This document shows, piece by piece, positions 6,475 through 6,951 of a stretch of 6,951 bases of DNA (positions within the stretch are counted from its first letter, which is position 1; every line of letters starts with the position of its first letter). This stretch comes from Maribacter sp. Lineage in GTDB: Bacteria > Bacteroidota > Bacteroidia > Flavobacteriales > Flavobacteriaceae. The notes under the pieces are model-generated. The model did no database searches, was not told the origin of the DNA, and saw nothing but the letters and a program-made list of their open reading frames with translations. The stretch is taken from the NCBI GenBank assembly GCA_013001935.1, contig JABDKZ010000304.1, positions 1-6,951 on the forward strand. The letters are read 5' to 3'. Both the position numbers and the translations under genes were made by a program.

Positions 6475-6951
6475 TCAAAGCTTTGTCGCCATAATCCCAT
6501 GTAATACCATTTCAAGTCCCCATTGCAAGGTTTTCATTGCGTCTTGTTTAGATAGACCGCATACATCATTGGTAACGACAAAGGCTTCTATGCCCATAAG
6601 TACAGTGGCAATATGGATGAGATTTTGGCATTGGGCCTCATCAAGTCCCAAGTTATTTTGGGCCAAGGCCATTTGTAGGGTCTTGGGCCTACGCGCTCCT
6701 CTTTTTGCTATATGGGAATCTGATGCTAATACAATGCTCAGGTATTTGCGGAAGGCTGCTTCGTGGTCTACCGTAAGTTGATTAAAGTAGGCTTGTATCG
6801 CCACTAGTTGTTCTTGGATATCTAAATGTTTGAGATTATTGATTATAGTCTCTGGACTTTCAGTGTTGAGGTCCAGTCCTGCTTCGGCAGAAAGCACATC
6901 TATATTTGAATAGTAACGGTAAATAGTGGCACGTGATACCTTGGCCTTTTT
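6475..6951 (-). CDS. TetR/AcrR-family transcriptional regulator (partial, N-terminus beyond right edge)
   Basis: The frame is open from the right edge to the TGA at 6475-6477, giving 158 residues. The first visible residues, KKAKVSRATIYRYYSNIDVL, match the recognition helix and following helix of the TetR DNA-binding domain, whose hallmark is VSRATIYRYFxxxxxL. The first two helices are therefore off the window. The rest is an all-helical ligand or dimerisation domain with no recognised effector type (for example AFRKYLSIVLASD, then ARRPKTLQMALAQ and the C-terminal helix MKTLQWGLEMVLHGIM). An internal GTG at 6897 is in frame but lies after the recognition helix, so it is not the start. Members act as dimers that usually repress adjacent genes until a small ligand binds. 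The DUF1080 gene follows 88 bp downstream on the same strand, but the target is unproven. Confidence 0.88.
   Translation of the reverse strand, partial: KKAKVSRATIYRYYSNIDVLSAEAGLDLNTESPETIINNLKHLDIQEQLVAIQAYFNQLTVDHEAAFRKYLSIVLASDSHIAKRGARRPKTLQMALAQNNLGLDEAQCQNLIHIATVLMGIEAFVVTNDVCGLSKQDAMKTLQWGLEMVLHGIMATKL

Noticed and set aside
6460..6476. Imperfect inverted repeat GATTACACTTGTAAATC overlapping the TetR stop
   Set aside because: The stem is five pairs with a two-base loop and a bulge, with no U-tract, so it is not a credible terminator or operator.
6895..6897. GTG as start of a complete 140-residue TetR-region protein
   Set aside because: The frame continues upstream through a clear TetR recognition helix to the window edge, so the GTG is an internal Val codon.
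1..6951. CRISPR arrays, tRNA/rRNA genes, insertion sequences, phage genes or long repeats
   Set aside because: Reading both strands showed none. Nearly all of the window is accounted for by seven genes.

Overview
The window looks like chromosomal DNA of a Bacteroidota, most likely a member of the Flavobacteriaceae. The evidence is an AT-rich composition with A-rich tracts instead of Shine-Dalgarno sequences before starts, perfect TAnnTTTG promoter boxes before three genes, and exported proteins whose signal peptides end in 'AQ'. The genus cannot be fixed from sequence alone.

Layout, left to right. Bases 1-1336 (minus) hold the N-terminal 445 residues of an exported DUF885-like putative metallohydrolase, cut by the left edge. 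A 143-bp divergent intergenic region follows, with a good promoter for the minus-strand gene. On the plus strand there is a two-gene unit: an exported S12 (beta-lactamase/penicillin-binding-protein fold) serine hydrolase with a C-terminal extension (1480-3177), then 18 bp later a CPBP-family (Rce1/CAAX-like) membrane protein (3196-3918). Transcription then converges across a 19-bp gap on a minus-strand block. Read in transcription order from the right edge, that block is: a TetR-type regulator lacking its N-terminus because of the window edge (6475-6951), an exported DUF1080 (3-keto-disaccharide hydrolase-like) protein (5601-6386), a zinc-dependent aldehyde reductase close to E. coli Ahr/YjgB (4437-5444), and a small pyridoxamine-phosphate-oxidase-fold flavoprotein (3938-4423) 13 bp behind it.

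How the genes may work together. The S12 hydrolase and the CPBP protein are probably co-transcribed. The aldehyde reductase and the flavoprotein are probably a second operon. DUF1080 has its own promoter-like box, and nothing links it functionally to the reductase. The TetR regulator could control its downstream neighbours, but no operator was identified. Coding density is high, and there are no RNA genes, CRISPR arrays, insertion sequences or long repeats.

No new multi-gene system is convincingly present. The most notable observation is that the CPBP protein carries Val where the first, catalytic Glu of the EExxxR motif is expected, while its other motifs are intact. This suggests a non-proteolytic or altered membrane protein next to a secreted serine hydrolase.
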